From the NCBI GenBank assembly GCA_963598415.1, contig CAVBUH010000014.1:1-22069 (forward strand): a stretch of DNA of 22,069 bases, written 5' to 3'. This DNA is from Colimorpha_A sp900556615 (GTDB taxonomy: Bacteria > Bacillota > Clostridia > Oscillospirales > CAG-272). Below, one piece after another: positions 11,960 to 20,628 of this stretch. The notes beneath the pieces were generated by a model. That model made no database searches. It saw only the letters and a list, made by a program, of their open reading frames with translations, and had not been told where the DNA came from. Within the stretch, counting starts at the first letter, position 1. Every line of letters begins with the position of its first letter. The position numbers and the translations under genes are program-made.

Positions 11960-13873
11960 TTATCTGATCCTCTGACCGACGGGGACGGCGTCGTCAAGGA
12001 ATACGACCTTAATAGCTTTCCCTTCGCCGGAGGCGAGAATCATCCCGAAGCTGTCAACGCCGCAGAGGGTGACGGGCTTGAGATTGGCAACAACAATAAT
12101 CTTCTTTCCGATAAGCTCCTCCGGCTTATAGCACTCTGCAATACCCGAAACTACCTGCCGCTTTTCATATCCGAGATCAAGCTGTAATTTCAAAAGCTTT
12201 TTTGCCTTCGGAACAGGCTCGCAGGCAATAATCTTTGCCGTGCGAAGCTCGGTATTCATGAAATCGTCAATGGTAATCTGTTCGCAGCAGTCGTCGGGCT
12301 TCGGAATTTCCGGCTCGTCCTTTTTATTGGCAGACCGGAGTATTTCAAGGGTTTCCTTCTCGTCAAGGCGGGAGAAAAGCACCTTTGCTTCTCCGATCGG
12401 TCTGCCTGCCTCAAGCTCGCCAAAGGAATATCCGTCCTTATCGGTTCCGAGCTGAGCGAAAATATTCTTTGCCGTGGAGGGCATGAACGGCTCAAGCAGA
12501 ACGGTACCGACTCTTATGGCTTCGAGAAGATAATAGAGAACGGTTCCGAGTCTTTCGTTCCTGCCGTTCTTGGCAAGCGCCCAGGGCGTAGTCTCATCGA
12601 TATACTTATTGGCGCGTCTGAAAAGGGTAAAGACGGTCTCTATGGCGTCGGCAATATGATAGCTGTCCATCTGAGTCTTCACGGTTCTACAGACCTCGCC
12701 GGCAAAGGCGCTCAGCTCGGAATCGATTTCTTCCCTCTCCGCCGGAGCAGGAACGATTCCGCCGAAATACTTGGCGGTCATCGCAAGAGTGCGGTTGACA
12801 AGGTTTCCGAGATTATTGGCAAGATCGTTGTTGTATCTTGCAATGATATTTTCATAGGTGATGCTCCCGTCGTTGAGATAGGGCATCTCCGAGAGGACAT
12901 ACTCTCTTACGGCGTCAACGCCGAACACCCTGGCAAGGTCGTCGGCATAGATGGAATTTCCCTTCGACTTACTCATTTTATCCGCTCCGATGTTGAGCCA
13001 CGGATGGCCGAACACCTTTTTCGGAAGCGGAAGATCAAGAGCCATCAGAATAATCGGCCAATAGATGGTATGAAAACGCATAATGTCCTTGCCGATAATA
13101 TGAACGTCGGCAGGCCAATTTTTCGCAAAAAGCGGAGCTTCCGGCTGTTCGGGATTGTAGCCGAGCGCGGTGATATAGTTGGAAAGCGCGTCTATCCAAA
13201 CATATATCACATGCTTATCGTCAAAGGTAACGGGGACGCCCCATTTAAAGGAGCTTCTTGAAACACAGAGATCCTGAAGCCCCGGCTTTAAGAAATTGTT
13301 GACCATTTCCTTTTTTCTTGCTTCCGGTTCTATAAACTCCGGGTGCTCGTCAATGTATTTCATCAATCTGTCCTGATAAGCGCTCATGCGGAAGAAATAA
13401 GACTCCTCCTTCATGCGCTTTACGGGACGGCCGCAGTCGGGACATTTTCCGTCAACCGCCTGCGTGTCGGTGAGAAACGCCTCGCAGGGCTCGCAGTACC
13501 AGCCCTCGTATTCGCTTTTGTAAATATCGCCCTTATCATAGAGCTTTTTGAAAATCGCCTGAACCGCCTTTTCATGATAATCGTCGGTGGTACGGATGAA
13601 TTTATCGTAGCTTGCGTCCATGAGATCCCATATGCCTCTGATCTCGCCGGCAACCTTATCAACGTATTCCTTGGGACTGATTCCCGCTTCCGAAGCGCAG
13701 CTCTCAATCTTCTGCCCGTGCTCGTCGGTTCCTGTAAGAAAGAATACGTCGTATCCCTGCTTCCGCTTATATCTTGCGATGGCGTCGGTCATAATCACTT
13801 CATAGGTATTTCCGATGTGAGGCTTTCTCGAACTGTACGCGATTGCGGTGGTAATATAAAATTTTTCTTTCAT
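11960..13873 (-). CDS. metG: Methionyl-tRNA synthetase with C-terminal tRNA-binding domain
   Basis: Charges tRNA-Met with methionine. The 637 residues are the dimeric bacterial form. The class I signature HIGN is at 19-22, a zinc knuckle has cysteines at 127, 130, 144 and 147, KMSKS is at 299-303, and the anticodon-binding helical region follows. The C-terminal EMAP-like tRNA-binding domain (about 530-637, TIDDFMNTELRTAKI..) is complete. GGAG 9 nt before the ATG supports the start. It heads a unit with tatD and the radical SAM gene. The 378-bp gap upstream contains no T-box or SAM-riboswitch signature that I can find, only a small hairpin and two repeat elements. Confidence 0.97.
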   Translation of the reverse strand: MKEKFYITTAIAYSSRKPHIGNTYEVIMTDAIARYKRKQGYDVFFLTGTDEHGQKIESCASEAGISPKEYVDKVAGEIRGIWDLMDASYDKFIRTTDDYHEKAVQAIFKKLYDKGDIYKSEYEGWYCEPCEAFLTDTQAVDGKCPDCGRPVKRMKEESYFFRMSAYQDRLMKYIDEHPEFIEPEARKKEMVNNFLKPGLQDLCVSRSSFKWGVPVTFDDKHVIYVWIDALSNYITALGYNPEQPEAPLFAKNWPADVHIIGKDIMRFHTIYWPIILMALDLPLPKKVFGHPWLNIGADKMSKSKGNSIYADDLARVFGVDAVREYVLSEMPYLNDGSITYENIIARYNNDLANNLGNLVNRTLAMTAKYFGGIVPAPAEREEIDSELSAFAGEVCRTVKTQMDSYHIADAIETVFTLFRRANKYIDETTPWALAKNGRNERLGTVLYYLLEAIRVGTVLLEPFMPSTAKNIFAQLGTDKDGYSFGELEAGRPIGEAKVLFSRLDEKETLEILRSANKKDEPEIPKPDDCCEQITIDDFMNTELRTAKIIACEPVPKAKKLLKLQLDLGYEKRQVVSGIAECYKPEELIGKKIIVVANLKPVTLCGVDSFGMILASGEGKAIKVVFLDDAVPVGQRIR

Positions 13874-13919
13874 AATCGGTTTCTCCGTCAGTTTATGGTT
13901 TATATAGCTATATCCTGCA

Positions 13920-13936
13920 GGCAGGAAAATCCTGCC
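13920..13936. other. Small perfect hairpin in the metG leader region
   Basis: GGCAGGA-AAA-TCCTGCC, 47-63 bp upstream of the metG start, next to the short palindromes CTGCAG and TATAGCTATA. It could affect metG transcription or translation, or be an unrelated palindrome. Nothing else recognisable lies between 13937 and 14016. Confidence 0.4.
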
Positions 13937-14016
13937 GCCTGAATCGGTTTCACTTTTGAGCCTGTATTGCCGCAGATTACCGGGACGTTACAAGCGCTCC
14001 TGCCGCGGACAGGCAC

Positions 14017-14080
14017 TTAAGGAAGCTCTGAATAAATCGTCAACGGATCTTTCCGGCTGATTTATTCCGCGATCCCTTAA
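14017..14080 (+). repeat. 64-bp palindromic repeat (E2)
   Basis: Starts TTAAGGAAGCTCTGAATAAA and ends CCCTTAA. The arms GAATAAATC and GATTTATTC pair over 9 bp, enclosing CGGA-TCTT-TCCG. The second copy is at 1572-1636. As there, its last TTAA is the first TTAA of a TTAAGGCA-family element, here copy A. Confidence 0.78.
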
Positions 14081-14255
14081 GGCAACACCGCACAATTACC
14101 GGCTAACGCCTTTATTGCGCATTCGCTTGCATTTTTTCGTCATATATCAGAAATTTCGTCGGCAGAGGAGTCATTCTTGCCTCCTCAATTTGTTTTGTTT
14201 GACGAAAAATCCGGCGGCGCAGCTGCACAACAATCATTGTGCGGTATTGCCTTAA
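14077..14255 (+). repeat. TTAAGGCA-family MITE-like element, copy A
   Basis: A 179-bp element with ends TTAAGGCAACACCGCACAAT and ATTGTGCGGTATTGCCTTAA, an inner inverted pair TTTTTTCGTCA / TGACGAAAAA, and a central GAGGAG..CTCCTC hairpin, so the whole can fold back on itself. It encodes no protein. It shares its TTAA start with repeat E2, and its TTAA end carries the stop codon of the HAD gene. Such short, gene-less elements with terminal inverted repeats are normally moved by a transposase encoded elsewhere; none is in this window. Confidence 0.88.
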
Positions 14256-15031
14256 CGGAATGTCCTGATGATATCGATCATATCCGCCACGGCGCCTTCA
14301 TCATGATCGCATAAGACATAAGAGCAAATCGCTTTCACTTCATCGACTGCATTTTTCGGGCAAAACGCTTTATCCGCCTTTTTCAGCATATCAATATCGT
14401 TTTCATAGTCGCCTATACAGCATATTTTCAGAGCTTTCGTCCCCTGCTTCCGGAAATAATCCCTGATAAAAGAAATATGATTTCCCTTGGCGGCTTTTTT
14501 ATCCACGATTTCAACAACATTGTACCATGAACGGAAGCAGTTGTAAAGCCCCCCGTATTTTTCGGCAATATAGTCGCGGCACTGCAGCGCAGTCGCCTCG
14601 TCCCGGCACTGAAAACGCATCTTGCGCCATTTGTTCCCCGGAACCTCGTCAGGAGAGATACCCTCAAGAAGAATTCCGCTGTCGGAATATACGACAAATT
14701 GAGCAGTCGGAAACGCTGTCAGAATATCCTTTGCCGCTTTTCTGCCAATCACCCCGTCAAAACAGCATTCCTTCAGTATTTCCCCGGAGGCGGGTTCATA
14801 TAAGATCGCGCCGTTTGCCATAATAAGCGGAGCATTGGCAAGCTTTCGGAAGTCGGGATATTTTTTTGACAAAACCGAGGGAAGCCGTCCCGTCGAAAAG
14901 GTAAAGCGTCCGCCTTCGGCTTTAAAGCTCTCAATCGCCCTGATATTGCGCTCAACGATTCGTCCGTCCCTGCCCGCAAAGGTACCGTCGAAATCGCTGA
15001 GAATCAGAACATTTCGGAAAATATCGTTCAA
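14252..15031 (-). CDS. HAD superfamily (Cof-type, IIB) phosphatase
   Basis: Predicted cytosolic phosphatase for sugar phosphates or similar small molecules; substrate not predictable. It has 259 residues when read from a TTG codon that overlaps the TGA stop of the pseudouridine synthase gene (TTGA) and follows AAGGGG by 6 nt. An ATG 14 codons upstream would overlap that gene by 46 bp and adds unconserved residues. HAD motifs: SDFDGT (12-17, nucleophile Asp13, acid/base Asp15), STGR (46-49), Lys182 and GDYENDIDM (207-215). The cap domain between them is the IIB type. It is last in the ileS-lspA-pseudouridine synthase unit. Its TAA stop is formed by the terminal TTAA of repeat copy A. Confidence 0.88.
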   Translation of the reverse strand: MNDIFRNVLILSDFDGTFAGRDGRIVERNIRAIESFKAEGGRFTFSTGRLPSVLSKKYPDFRKLANAPLIMANGAILYEPASGEILKECCFDGVIGRKAAKDILTAFPTAQFVVYSDSGILLEGISPDEVPGNKWRKMRFQCRDEATALQCRDYIAEKYGGLYNCFRSWYNVVEIVDKKAAKGNHISFIRDYFRKQGTKALKICCIGDYENDIDMLKKADKAFCPKNAVDEVKAICSYVLCDHDEGAVADMIDIIRTFR

Positions 15032-15957
15032 AAGCTTCCCCTTTCCCGCTCTCCGCCGAGAAGTCTCAGGCATTCAAGAAAATAATCCGGCAGAGCAGAA
15101 TCAAATTTCATAAGCTCCCCCGTTTCCGGATGGAGGAACGAGATGGATTTCGCATGCAGGCACTGCCCCTGCAGCAAAGCCGCATGAGATGTCTCAAAGC
15201 CGCTTTTTCCGCCGCCGTAAACGGCGTCTCCGAGAAGCGGATGACCGAGACTCGCCATATGCACTCTGATCTGATGCGTGCGGCCGGTTTCAAGACGGAG
15301 CATGACATGATCGGCTCTGTCCAGCCGGGATATCACGGCATAATGCGTGACGGCGTTTTTTCCGTTCCCGACGACAGCCATTTTTTTTCTTTCAATCGGA
15401 TGCCGTCCGATCGGAGCGTTTACTATGCCGTTCTCCTCCCTCAGATGCCCGTTCACAATCGCATGATAATGCCGTTCAAAGGAATGAGAGGAGATCTGCC
15501 CGGCAAGCGAAAGATGAGCGGCGTCCGTCTTGGCAACGACAAGAAGCCCGCTTGTGTCCTTATCGATACGATGCACGATGCCCGGTCTTATCACGCCGTT
15601 GATTCCGGAAAGAGATGCGCCGCAGTGAAAAAGCAGCGCATTGACCAGCGTCCCGTCCGGATTTCCGGCGGCAGGATGCACCACCATTCCCTTCGGCTTG
15701 TTGACCACAAGCAGGGAGGCATCCTCATAAACAATATCCAGCGGAATATTCTCCGGAAGAGCCCGGTCGGGAACCGGCTCGGGAAATTCGATGTCAACGG
15801 TATCGTTCTCTCGCAGACGGTAGTTTTTCGGCATTTTAAGCCCGTTAACCGTTACCCCGCCGTGTTCCACTAATTTGGCAGAGGCGGAACGCGTGATGTT
15901 TCCGCGTTCCGCCACATAGACGTCAAGCCGTTTGCCGACGTCGTTTATATCTATCAT
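15028..15957 (-). CDS. RluA/RluD-family 23S rRNA pseudouridine synthase
   Basis: Converts specific uridines of large-subunit rRNA to pseudouridine; by position after lspA it corresponds to B. subtilis YlyB, a RluD-type enzyme. The 309 residues carry an N-terminal S4 RNA-binding domain (about 8-60), NKPKGMVVHPAAG (86-98), the catalytic motif HRIDKDTSGLL (129-139, nucleophile Asp132) and LETGRTHQIRVH. It overlaps lspA in an ATGA junction and overlaps the following HAD gene in TTGA, so all three are translationally linked. Confidence 0.95.
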   Translation of the reverse strand: MIDINDVGKRLDVYVAERGNITRSASAKLVEHGGVTVNGLKMPKNYRLRENDTVDIEFPEPVPDRALPENIPLDIVYEDASLLVVNKPKGMVVHPAAGNPDGTLVNALLFHCGASLSGINGVIRPGIVHRIDKDTSGLLVVAKTDAAHLSLAGQISSHSFERHYHAIVNGHLREENGIVNAPIGRHPIERKKMAVVGNGKNAVTHYAVISRLDRADHVMLRLETGRTHQIRVHMASLGHPLLGDAVYGGGKSGFETSHAALLQGQCLHAKSISFLHPETGELMKFDSALPDYFLECLRLLGGERERGSF

Positions 15958-16472
15958 GCTGCCGTATCCCCGCTTTTGCCCTCAGAACTCGCCTCATTCT
16001 TCTTGTCGTCGAAGAGAAAGCCCTTGTCAACGAAAAGAATATCAATGATAACAAGGACTGCCCCGACGGTGACAAAGCAGTCGGCAATATTAAATATTGC
16101 AAAATCGATAAACTGGAACTCAAGGAAATCAACGACAAAACCGTTTGCGATACGGTCTATCTGGTTTCCGATTCCGCCCCCCGCAATCATCGACAGCGCA
16201 ACCCCAAGCAATGCGGGAACCGTTCTCCGGCACTTTATCAGATATACGATAATGGCAATGACGGCAACCGTCGAAAGGATAATGAACCCCCAGCGGAAGC
16301 CCTTCATCATGCCGAAGGCAGCGCCGGTGTTCTCCACATAACGGAAGCCGAGCAGACCGTCGATAAAGGAATGGGCGCCGATCGGCTTGAGCTTCAGAAC
16401 GGCAATATATTTTGAAACCTGATCAAGCGCTACCGACACAATGACGATAGCCGTCCAAATAATGAGCTGCAT
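15954..16472 (-). CDS. lspA: Prolipoprotein signal peptidase (signal peptidase II)
   Basis: Membrane aspartyl protease that cuts the signal peptide from diacylated prolipoproteins; the lipoprotein encoded at 4831-5250 is a likely client. The 172 residues have four hydrophobic segments (about 3-20, 60-80, 85-105, 125-147). Family motifs are present: DQVSK (17-21), VENTGAAFG (46-54), GNQIDR plus GFVVDF with Asp115, and FNIADCFVTVG with Asp131; Asp115 and Asp131 form the catalytic pair. An acidic and polar tail after residue 150 is unremarkable. AGGAAG precedes the ATG by 5 nt. It starts 21 bp after ileS. Confidence 0.96.
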   Translation of the reverse strand: MQLIIWTAIVIVSVALDQVSKYIAVLKLKPIGAHSFIDGLLGFRYVENTGAAFGMMKGFRWGFIILSTVAVIAIIVYLIKCRRTVPALLGVALSMIAGGGIGNQIDRIANGFVVDFLEFQFIDFAIFNIADCFVTVGAVLVIIDILFVDKGFLFDDKKNEASSEGKSGDTAA

Positions 16473-16493
16473 ATTTCTTCCTGTCTTGAAAAA

Positions 16494-19265
16494 TCAAATT
16501 CCGAGAATAGAGGCGCATCTTGCGCAAAGGAAGCCTTCCTTATCGACGCCCTCTTTCGCATACTTCCAGCATCTCACGCACTTGCAGCCGTCGGCAGGCT
16601 CAACGGTTACGCTGTTTTCGCCATCGTTTACCAGCTTCACGCCGGAAACGATAAACACCGTTTCAAGCTCAGCCTCAAAGCTCCTGAGAAGTGCATACTG
16701 ATCAGCGTCGGAAGTGTGAATGGTAATCTTGGCGTCGAGCGATTTTCCGATCATCTTGTCTGCTCTTGCGGCTTCAAGCGCCTTCATCACATCGTCGCGC
16801 AAATCAAACAGCTTGTTCCAGTGCTCCTCAATTCCGCCGAAGTGATATTGTTCGTCATACTCCGGCATATCGTTGAGCATAACGCTTCTTGCGTCATCGG
16901 AGGAAGGATGAGACATGCTTGCCCAGGCTTCTTCCGTGGTAAAGGAGAGGATTGGAGCGAGCAAACGGACAAGGGAGCTGAGAATGATATACATCGCGGT
17001 CTGTGCCGAGCGGCGTCCCTTGGACTCCTTGTTTTCCACATATACGCGGTCCTTGGTGATGTCGATATAAAGCTTCGACATATCAACCGTGCAGAAATTG
17101 TTTATTTCATGATATACGACGTGAAAAGCATAATCCGAATAGGCTTTTCTCACGGTTTTTACCAGATTATTCAGTCTGGAAAGCGCCCATTTATCAATTT
17201 CATAAAGCTCGTCGGCGGGGAGCATATCTCGGTCGGGATCGAAGTCAGTTTCCGCCGTTCCGAGATTAGCCATCAGAATACGAACGGTATTCCTTATCTT
17301 GCGGTAGGTTTCGGAGAGCTGCTTAAAGATGTTATCGGATACTCTCACATCCACCTGATAGTCGGAGGAAGCAACCCAAAGTCTTACCAGATCCGCTCCG
17401 TATTTCACAATCATTTCCTCGGGAGCCACGGAATTTCCGAGAGACTTGTGCATTGCCTTTCCCTCTCCGTCAACAACCCAGCCGTGCGTCAGCACCGCCT
17501 TATAGGGAGCGCCCTCTCCTTTCGCGCCGACGGCGGTAAGAAGAGAGGATTGGAACCATCCTCTGTACTGATCGGCTCCTTCAAGATAGAGATCGGACGG
17601 CCATTTCATTTCTGGATTGTTTTCAAGCACCGCGAAATGGCTTGAGCCGGAGTCAAACCAGCCGTCAAGGGTATCGGTTTCCTTTGTGAATGTTTTTCCT
17701 CCGCAGTGCGGGCAGACAAAAGCCTGCGGCAGAAAGTCCTCCGCCGACCTTTCATACCAAGCGTTTGATCCCTCTTTTCCGAACATATCGGAAACCGCGT
17801 TTATCGTTTCGGAGGTACAGATCGGCTTTCCGCAGTCGGTACAGTAAAATACCGGTATGGGAAGTCCCCAGTGACGCTGGCGGGAGATGCACCAATCGGC
17901 GCGCTCCTTAACCATCTGCGTAATACGCTCTCCGCCCCATTCCGGCATCCAATTCACCTTCCCGCAGGCATCGACCGCCTCCTTTTTGAAGGCGTCAACC
18001 GAGCAGAACCACTGCGGAGTGGCACGGAAAATAATCGGCTTTTTGCATCTCCAGCAGTGCGGATAGGAGTGAACGAACTCCTCGGAGGCGAAAAGCGCTC
18101 CCGACTCCTTCATATCCTCAAGTATCGCCTTATTGGAATCCAGATAATACATACCGGCGAATTTTCCGGCGTCGGCAGTCTGATAACCCTTGTCGTCGAC
18201 CGGAACGATAATATCCATTCCGTACCTGCGGCAGGTAACATAGTCGTCGGCACCGAAGCCGGGCGCGGTGTGTACGCATCCTGTACCGCTGTCCATTGTG
18301 ACGTACTCGGCATTTACGACAACCGATTTACGGTCGAGGAAGGGATGCTCCGCCGTCATAAATTCAAATTCGCTTCCCGGCATGGTCAATACCGTCTCAT
18401 AATCGGAGATTCCGCCCTGACGCATCGTCTTTTCGGCAAGCGCCTCGGCAGTGATATAGAAATTTCCGTCTCCTGCTTTGATGACCGAATAGCTGTCGCG
18501 CGGATGCAGTGCAACGGCAAGGTTACCCGGCAGCGTCCAGGTTGTGGTCGTCCATATGATAAAATAGGTTTTGGAAAGGTCGCAGACCGAGGAAAGCTTC
18601 CCCTTATCGTCGGAAACCCTGAATTTAACATAAATCGAGGTACAGGGATCGTCTCTGTATTCAATCTCCGCCTCGGCAAGCGCGGTTTCGTCGTGAGGAC
18701 ACCAATAAACCGGCTTCAACCCCTTGTAGATGTAGCCCTTGCGGTACATCTCACCGAACACCTTTACCTCCCTTGCCTCAAAGGAGGGAGCCATGGTAAG
18801 ATAGGGGTGCTCCCAATCACCGAGAACGCCGAGACGCTTGAACTGTGCCATCTGAATATCAACGAAATTCTGTGCAAACGCATGGCAGGCGTTCCGGAAT
18901 TCGGGTATGCTCATTTTCTTCCGGTCAAGCTTGTTTTTCTTGATAATGGCGGATTCAATCGGCATACCGTGGTTATCCCAACCGGGCACATAGGGAACAC
19001 AGCGTCCCGTCATCGACATATATCGGTTGATAAAATCCTTTAAGATTTTATTCATTGCGGTTCCCATATGGATATTGCCGTTTGAAAAAGGAGGACCGTC
19101 GTGAAGCACGAAGGTCGGTTTGCCCGCATTTTTCTTCTTTATCTCATTATACAAGTCCAGCGCAGTCCACTTTTCATAAAGTCCCGGCTCGCGCTGCGGG
19201 AGATTGGCGCGCATCGGAAAATCCGTTTGCGGCAGATTAAGGGTTTTGGTATAATCCTGTGTCAT
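16494..19265 (-). CDS. ileS: Isoleucyl-tRNA synthetase
   Basis: Charges tRNA-Ile. The 923 residues start MTQDYTKTLNLPQTDFPMRA, a typical family N-terminus. HIGH appears as HMGT (66-69), the editing domain lies at about 200-400 (including TWTLPGN), WCISRQRHWGLPIP is at 458-471, and a C-terminal zinc-binding CKCVRCW..CARC end is present. The second signature is AMHKS (604-608) in place of KMSKS; the second lysine and the serine are kept, and I believe such variants occur in clostridial enzymes. AAAGG lies 12 nt before the ATG. Spacing to divIVA is 26 bp, so no T-box leader fits between them and ileS is probably expressed from upstream. Confidence 0.97.
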   Translation of the reverse strand: MTQDYTKTLNLPQTDFPMRANLPQREPGLYEKWTALDLYNEIKKKNAGKPTFVLHDGPPFSNGNIHMGTAMNKILKDFINRYMSMTGRCVPYVPGWDNHGMPIESAIIKKNKLDRKKMSIPEFRNACHAFAQNFVDIQMAQFKRLGVLGDWEHPYLTMAPSFEAREVKVFGEMYRKGYIYKGLKPVYWCPHDETALAEAEIEYRDDPCTSIYVKFRVSDDKGKLSSVCDLSKTYFIIWTTTTWTLPGNLAVALHPRDSYSVIKAGDGNFYITAEALAEKTMRQGGISDYETVLTMPGSEFEFMTAEHPFLDRKSVVVNAEYVTMDSGTGCVHTAPGFGADDYVTCRRYGMDIIVPVDDKGYQTADAGKFAGMYYLDSNKAILEDMKESGALFASEEFVHSYPHCWRCKKPIIFRATPQWFCSVDAFKKEAVDACGKVNWMPEWGGERITQMVKERADWCISRQRHWGLPIPVFYCTDCGKPICTSETINAVSDMFGKEGSNAWYERSAEDFLPQAFVCPHCGGKTFTKETDTLDGWFDSGSSHFAVLENNPEMKWPSDLYLEGADQYRGWFQSSLLTAVGAKGEGAPYKAVLTHGWVVDGEGKAMHKSLGNSVAPEEMIVKYGADLVRLWVASSDYQVDVRVSDNIFKQLSETYRKIRNTVRILMANLGTAETDFDPDRDMLPADELYEIDKWALSRLNNLVKTVRKAYSDYAFHVVYHEINNFCTVDMSKLYIDITKDRVYVENKESKGRRSAQTAMYIILSSLVRLLAPILSFTTEEAWASMSHPSSDDARSVMLNDMPEYDEQYHFGGIEEHWNKLFDLRDDVMKALEAARADKMIGKSLDAKITIHTSDADQYALLRSFEAELETVFIVSGVKLVNDGENSVTVEPADGCKCVRCWKYAKEGVDKEGFLCARCASILGI

Positions 19266-19291
19266 TTATGTCTTTGCCTTTCTTGAGCTGA

Positions 19292-20215
19292 TTATTTTCT
19301 TTTCTTCCCGTCATAAACAATTTCAAATTCGTCGGTTGAGGACATATCGGAATCGGAGCTTGATACATTTTTAAGCATTCGGAGAAACTCCTCGTCATCA
19401 TCCAAAGAATCCTGAACCGTGCTGTTCAGCCTTTTTATCGAATCGACAATTCCCGACGAGCTGTCGGAAAGCTTTGTCCTTTCGATTACGATTTCATCGG
19501 AAGCTTCCTTCTCTTCCTCTGCAAATTCGGGAGCGTCCCGCACCTCGGTGGGAGAAGCCTCCTCCGGTTCCTCAGCAAGAGCTTCCGGAATCTCAAGCTC
19601 CGCCGGAACATTAACCTCCGCCTCCTCCCCGGCGTCCTCTTCTTCGTCGGCATACGGCACCTCGGATCCGGATATCACGCCGGATTTCCCCGAAAGGTTT
19701 TGTTTAATACGGTCAATTACAATTGCCGAAAGCTCTTCCGCCTGTTTTTCGCTGCCTTCGGTTATCTTTACCTCGGGGGCAATTTTTTCAATCAATTCTA
19801 TATGAGACTGATATCCCTCGAAAAGCGCCGCCTTAAACGCTGCAACCTCACGCTGCGCTTCTCTGAGCCTCTCGTTTTCCTTCTTAACGTTAGCCTTCAG
19901 CTCCGCGATAAGTCGGTCACAGCTGTTTTTCGCCGAGCGCATGATCACGTCGGCGCGTTCATTTGCTTCGTTAATGATTCTGGTGCTTGCTTTCTGGGCG
20001 TTCACAAGAGCGGAACGTATCGACTCCTCCTCGCCCTTCATAGCGTCAAGCTGCGCCTCGGTCAGGCGAAGCTTTTTTTCAAGCTCGTCGTTTTCCCGGT
20101 AAAGCTCGGTATATTTTTCAATCATGAAATCGATATGCTCATCGACTTCGACAGTGCTGTATCCCCTTAAGGATTTCGTAAATTCCGGGTTTTTGAGTTC
20201 GTGCGGAGCAAGCAT
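19292..20215 (-). CDS. divIVA: DivIVA-domain cell-division/polarity protein
   Basis: A membrane-curvature-sensing scaffold that marks poles and division sites. The 307 residues are longer than B. subtilis DivIVA (164). The N-terminal lipid-binding segment (KNPEFTKSLRGYSTVEVDEH, 8-27) is canonical, followed by a long coiled coil (about 28-150). A Glu-rich, low-complexity linker (about 195-250) then leads to a C-terminal helix (270-290) and a basic end. The start follows AAAGGA by 10 nt. In Firmicutes this gene usually follows sepF-yggT-ylmH and precedes ileS; here the ileS side is intact, but ylmH is missing and 584 bp of repeats lie upstream. Confidence 0.94.
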   Translation of the reverse strand: MLAPHELKNPEFTKSLRGYSTVEVDEHIDFMIEKYTELYRENDELEKKLRLTEAQLDAMKGEEESIRSALVNAQKASTRIINEANERADVIMRSAKNSCDRLIAELKANVKKENERLREAQREVAAFKAALFEGYQSHIELIEKIAPEVKITEGSEKQAEELSAIVIDRIKQNLSGKSGVISGSEVPYADEEEDAGEEAEVNVPAELEIPEALAEEPEEASPTEVRDAPEFAEEEKEASDEIVIERTKLSDSSSGIVDSIKRLNSTVQDSLDDDEEFLRMLKNVSSSDSDMSSTDEFEIVYDGKKRK

Positions 20216-20289
20216 GGCTTTGCGGTCCTTTCCCCCCGTTTAATATAGAAAACCAACCGCCGCACGGGGGACGGACGGAAAAAGTACTG

Positions 20290-20312
20290 CCGGTCATTTC
20301 TATGCCGACCGG
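20290..20312. other. Hairpin in the divIVA leader region
   Basis: CCGGTC (20290-20295) pairs with GACCGG (20307-20312). On the minus strand it is followed by CAGTACTTTTTCC, a weak terminator-like arrangement 75-97 bp upstream of divIVA. It could limit read-through from yggT. The remainder of the 584-bp gap is repeat F3, repeat copy B, and a 142-bp stretch (20487-20628) where I see nothing. Confidence 0.35.
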
Positions 20313-20329
20313 AAAGCTTTATAATGGAT

Positions 20330-20486
20330 ATCTCTAAAAATGCCGTAGCATAGACGATAAAGAGATTTTTTCGTCAGTCTAAACAAAAATTTTGCAGACA
20401 GCGCAGCCGCCTGTCAAGGATTTTTGTGGCGAATAACGGAAAACAGCCTGAGCCGGATTTGGGCAGTGAATTTTGAGAGACGCCCT
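20330..20486 (+). repeat. Full copy (F3) of the ~157-bp intergenic repeat family F
   Basis: Starts ATCTCTAAAAATGCC and carries GATTTTTTCGTCAGTCTAAA, a GACAG..CTGTC hairpin with a different loop from F2, then AATAACGGAAAACAGCCTGAG and GATTTGGGCAGTGAATTTT. It aligns along its length with 10381-10538. It lies in the yggT-divIVA gap in the place of a gene. Confidence 0.8.
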
Positions 20487-20628
20487 GATAAAAGTATGAT
20501 TCACATCTCAGACTGCCGGTTCCGCATACGTCCTTCCGCATAAAATCATCAGTTTATCGTTTCAGGCTGTCGCCGCTTTCTTCTCTGGCATTATGCCTAA
20601 GGTTTTCATCGGCAGCTTCCCGAATTTT

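Noticed and set aside
13874..14076. T-box or SAM riboswitch upstream of metG
   Set aside because: No T-box sequence (TGG.ACCGCG) or SAM-I core could be found on the minus strand; only a small hairpin and repeat E2 are present.
15130..15873. Open frame of 247 codons on the plus strand
   Set aside because: Antisense shadow of the pseudouridine synthase gene, with unprotein-like composition.
17871..19043. Long open frame (390 codons) on the plus strand inside ileS
   Set aside because: It is antisense to a complete, well-conserved IleRS, has no recognisable domain or ribosome site, and arises from the codon bias of the real gene.
19266..19291. T-box for ileS
   Set aside because: The gap to divIVA is only 26 bp, too short for a leader.
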